Origin: Engraulis encrasicolus
Taxonomy: Eukaryota > Chordata > Actinopteri > Clupeiformes > Engraulidae
Reading direction: 5' to 3'
Length of the DNA: 64,000 nucleotides
Assembly (NCBI RefSeq): GCF_034702125.1
Contig: NC_085865.1
Location: forward strand, 18,174,281 to 18,238,280
Shown here: positions 60,894 through 64,000 of the stretch, piece by piece
Numbering within the stretch: the stretch's first letter is position 1
Layout: every line of letters begins with the position of its first letter
Position numbers and translations under genes: made by a program
The notes under the pieces: model-generated
What the model saw: only the letters and a program-made list of their open reading frames with translations
Databases searched by the model: none
What the model was told of the DNA's origin: nothing

Positions 60894-63000
60894 CATGAGT
60901 CCCCTCACAACCTCACAGTCTCTGGCTCTGTGTTGAAGGGAGGATGGGGGTAGGGGGATTGTGGGAGTTGCTACTGGGAAGTTTTTATGACCCCTTTGCC
61001 ATGCACGGAGGCTCCTAATGTAAAGAGAAAACAGTCACGGCTTTTCAGGAGCATCCTGTCTCATGACCTTGAGGCTTTGCGAAAAATGACCTCTGTGGAA
61101 CACCGTCGGCCGAATGGCAAAGCACAACAGATGGAGAGGTAACGGAACGTTGAGGCAACAGATCACAAATCACCGGTCTGGGGATGGCGAAGGCCCCCTC
61201 CCCAAATGACTATCTGAACACCTGAAGCCCATTAATGGGCTGTTGGGGAGGGCTGATGGCCGGTGCATCACGTCTAAATCACCACAGCTTAAATCACTGC
61301 AGTCTGCCCTGGGGACAATTGCAGAAGAGTTATAAGCACCTTGTGAGAGTTTTACACACCTTGTGAGTTCTGTCAGGGGATGGACCCGGGGCAGATACAC
61401 TGCAATGACAGCAAATGTCTTTATGTCCCTGAGAAATGTGTAGTGTGGAAACGGTTGTAGCATTTCAATGGAATTGTGTTGCCCTGCAGATATTTGTGTC
61501 TTCAGTATCGTTGCATATCTCAGAGGACACAACTTACTTAAGAGAATGTGTGCCAGTGCCGTATTCTCATGATCTTTGATGTGGAAACTTTTCTCATCTA
61601 TTTTTAGTTTGTCTTGTGGTCTCCTTGACCCTGTAGGCCATGGACCTAGTGTGGTATGACTCCATGAAAAATAAATGCCAGTTACAAGTGATTCTGGGAA
61701 AAAAAGATTCCTGGTGGCACCTGAGACTAGATGGCAAAGGCCAAGGTTCACTACGAATATGACTTATTGTGCAGCAAAAAAAGCACATGTGGAATTTGCC
61801 ACTCCTCTAAAACAAAATGTTTCTTTTTCTTCTCTTTCTCTCGTATTTCTGGCCTCGCAGGCTAGTGAAAGGTATACTGGCCAAGAGGGAGAGGCACATT
61901 ATCGACATAATAAAAAAGAGAGGGGGAAAAAAACTTGGCCCTGCGCGTCAAAAGAGGTCCTCATTTATCATGCGCAGGCATTTTCTTCTTCCTCACTAAA
62001 TGGCCCCAAATCCTGGCAACCGCTGAATTCGTTTCTAATTTCTGCAAGTGAACTGCATGCTTTTTTTTTTCTTTTCTGGTGGCCTACTTTGGGGCTTTTC
62101 AGAATGCTCTGATTTAAAAGCGTGTTCAGATGCACATCCTTTGTTCGGTTGCCAGGGTAGCAGCTCTCTGCGAATGTAAACAGAACACAAGCCCATGCAT
62201 CTTCCTCGAGAGCACACAAATTGAGAAAACATCTATAAACATCTGGAAATGGCATTTACTGCATATTTGAAGATGCTACTTGTATATTTATTTATTTTTT
62301 TGTTTTAGTCTGAATATTACACGAACAACTACATTCATATTAAAGTCGTTAGAACATACATATTCATAATAATGAATGAATGGATGGCTAAATTAATTAT
62401 ATTAATACATCAATTGTATTTATATTTAATAAAATGGCCACGAAGGGTGACTGTTCAACCCATATAGTTGCACAAAAGGGATGGACCGTCAGTGTACAGT
62501 GATCTGAATGTCAACATTTTTTCCTGACTTGGTAAAGTTTGGTATGTTTGGTACACAATAAGTTTTAACAACCTTTTGGGCGCCATTGGGGGCTGTCCCC
62601 TTGCCCGGGTGAGGTATGAATGCAGTTTTGTTGTATTGCAGACTGTGTGCAGTTGTGCAGAAGAGTGCTGTGTCAAAATGACAATGGGAGTTAAGAGTTT
62701 CCCAGTTGGGCTTTCACTTCACTTCACTTTCACAAGGTAGTGTTTCTGCCATCCCTGGTCATTGCCCCCTCCCTCTTTATGGTGACCCTCACAAGCCGTT
62801 CTGGTTTTCACTCTTGATTTTTATCTCAAGTCTGGTTTTCCCATTTTCAGTGGTCCAAAACAAGCAGACAACACCAACATGGCCGATTTATTTACTGAGT
62901 GCAGATTCTGTCTCATCAGAAGCAGCAGCTTTAGCAGAGAGACAAATCGGAGGTCGAGGAGACAGCAGCCAATGTACACAGCGACCATGCTTGTTTGGCA
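60894..63000. other. Intergenic; no gene seen
   Basis: No frame with a recognisable domain. Nothing repetitive recognised. Confidence 0.45.
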
Positions 63001-63017
63001 ACCATGCGACAGAGCAC

Positions 63018-63104
63018 AGATGCACACACACACAAACACACACACACGCACAGACACACATCCACGCACGCACGCATGCACTCACACTCACACTCACACG
63101 TACA

Positions 63105-63181
<77 letters not shown>
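63018..63181. repeat. (CA)n microsatellite
   Basis: CA-rich from about 63018, pure (CA)n at 63110-63181. Confidence 0.97.
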
Positions 63182-63184
<3 letters not shown>

Positions 63185-64000
63185 GTTTTGGACGTGGATG
63201 GTGTATGTCTGGCAAAAAAACCAGGGAGCGATTTCAAGGTCTCCTGTCATAGCAATCTTAATAGGCCAGTAATGATATTAATGTAGCGGCATTCTAAAAT
63301 AAACTCATTTAATTTTGTAGTGTAAATAGGGCTTCATGAAAAAGCTAAAGACAGAGCCTTATTTTAGTGGCTGCAGGTGCATGCAAAGTGAGGTGCAAGC
63401 ACTGCACGTCCCTCAGGGAACAAGACTAAAACTGGCTCTTTGAGGACAGCTAGCACAAAGCAGCTACAGTGACTATAGCAAAAGAGCTTATCGTTACACT
63501 CTCATGCTAAATGGGAATGTTGGGCAGACGACAGCTGTAACAAATTTATGACTCCGTAGAACATAATTTTCTATATATTTGAGTGTCTTACATTGTAGCG
63601 GAACATGATATTCTTTTTTATTATTTATAAAACGTTCAAGAACATGCAAGGTTTAAGGAAGATTAGACTAAGCATTTTTGAAGAGCTTATGTGCTGGATA
63701 CGTTAGACTGCGGAACCTAAAACAATAAAAAAAGTACGTCATCTGTGGTTGTGAAAACCATGTCCAATCACTTCAATTCAGATCCAGTCAAACCACTGGA
63801 TAGCCTAGCTGTCCTGTTGACATTCCTACAAGCTTTAAGATCACTTCTGCATGCACTGCGTCTCAGCACAGAGGGAAGCAAGATCTCTCCCTCTCCCTCT
63901 CTCACACACACACACTGTCTGTCTCTCCGTGTCCTGGCTCTGTCTTGCACACGTTCTCCCTCTATCTATATTATATCTGTGTAATTATATGAATGCTTTA
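63182..64000. other. Intergenic; no gene seen
   Basis: Short CA and CT tracts near 63885-63920; otherwise nothing recognised. Confidence 0.5.

Noticed and set aside
60894..63000. Frames at 61170-61751 and 61675-62112 (up to 193 codons)
   Set aside because: Composition and lack of motifs or splice logic suggest chance frames in noncoding DNA.

Overview
The window is vertebrate nuclear DNA and almost certainly from a teleost fish. It has one conserved spliced vertebrate gene with GT-AG introns, long (CA)n/(GT)n microsatellites, and a fish-type set of transposons: Tc1, hAT, piggyBac, a P-like THAP transposase, L1, an L2/Rex1-type LINE and a tRNA-derived SINE. The species cannot be named from sequence alone. 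All coding calls come from reading translations and splice signals by eye.

Layout. Bases 1-46000 are a dense nest of mobile elements. On the minus strand at 1258-6701 is a small THAP-domain gene. Its two THAP exons lie 4.8 kb apart because a 3.6 kb piggyBac element, with TTAA duplications and its own inserted repeats, sits in the intron. A broken SGNH-hydrolase-like frame lies just 3' of it. From 7.5 to 13.6 kb come a hAT MITE, a tandem repeat, and copy A of a 2.9 kb terminal-inverted-repeat element with a GTACA pentanucleotide array. A partial inverted third copy follows, split by a 5'-truncated LINE. From 13.6 to 16.1 kb are a MITE, an LTR-like stretch and a broken copy of a multi-copy fish protein.

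Bases 16657-38554 are bounded by hAT-like inverted ends and a 7/8 matching 8-bp duplication, so they may be one expanded element of about 22 kb. Inside are a minus-strand P-element-like gene (THAP exons at 26.2-27.4 kb, C-terminal exons at 18.2-20.0 kb), two palindromic Tc1 fold-back elements, a hAT element with a perfect duplication, a degenerate hAT transposase, copy B of the 2.9 kb element, and a nearly intact L1 (31985-37794) with a 14-bp duplication and a single frameshift in ORF2.

Bases 38.6-46 kb hold a pair of inverted repeats around two unidentified convergent spliced transcripts, several hAT MITEs with 8-bp duplications, and a strong 52-bp-stem hairpin.

Bases 46095-52684 are the one confident host gene: GDAP1, plus strand, six exons, 365 codons, encoding a tail-anchored mitochondrial GST-like protein. 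Its introns and 3' UTR hold microsatellites and MITEs. From 52.7 kb to the end I see no gene, only MITEs, a SINE, microsatellites and unique-looking noncoding DNA.
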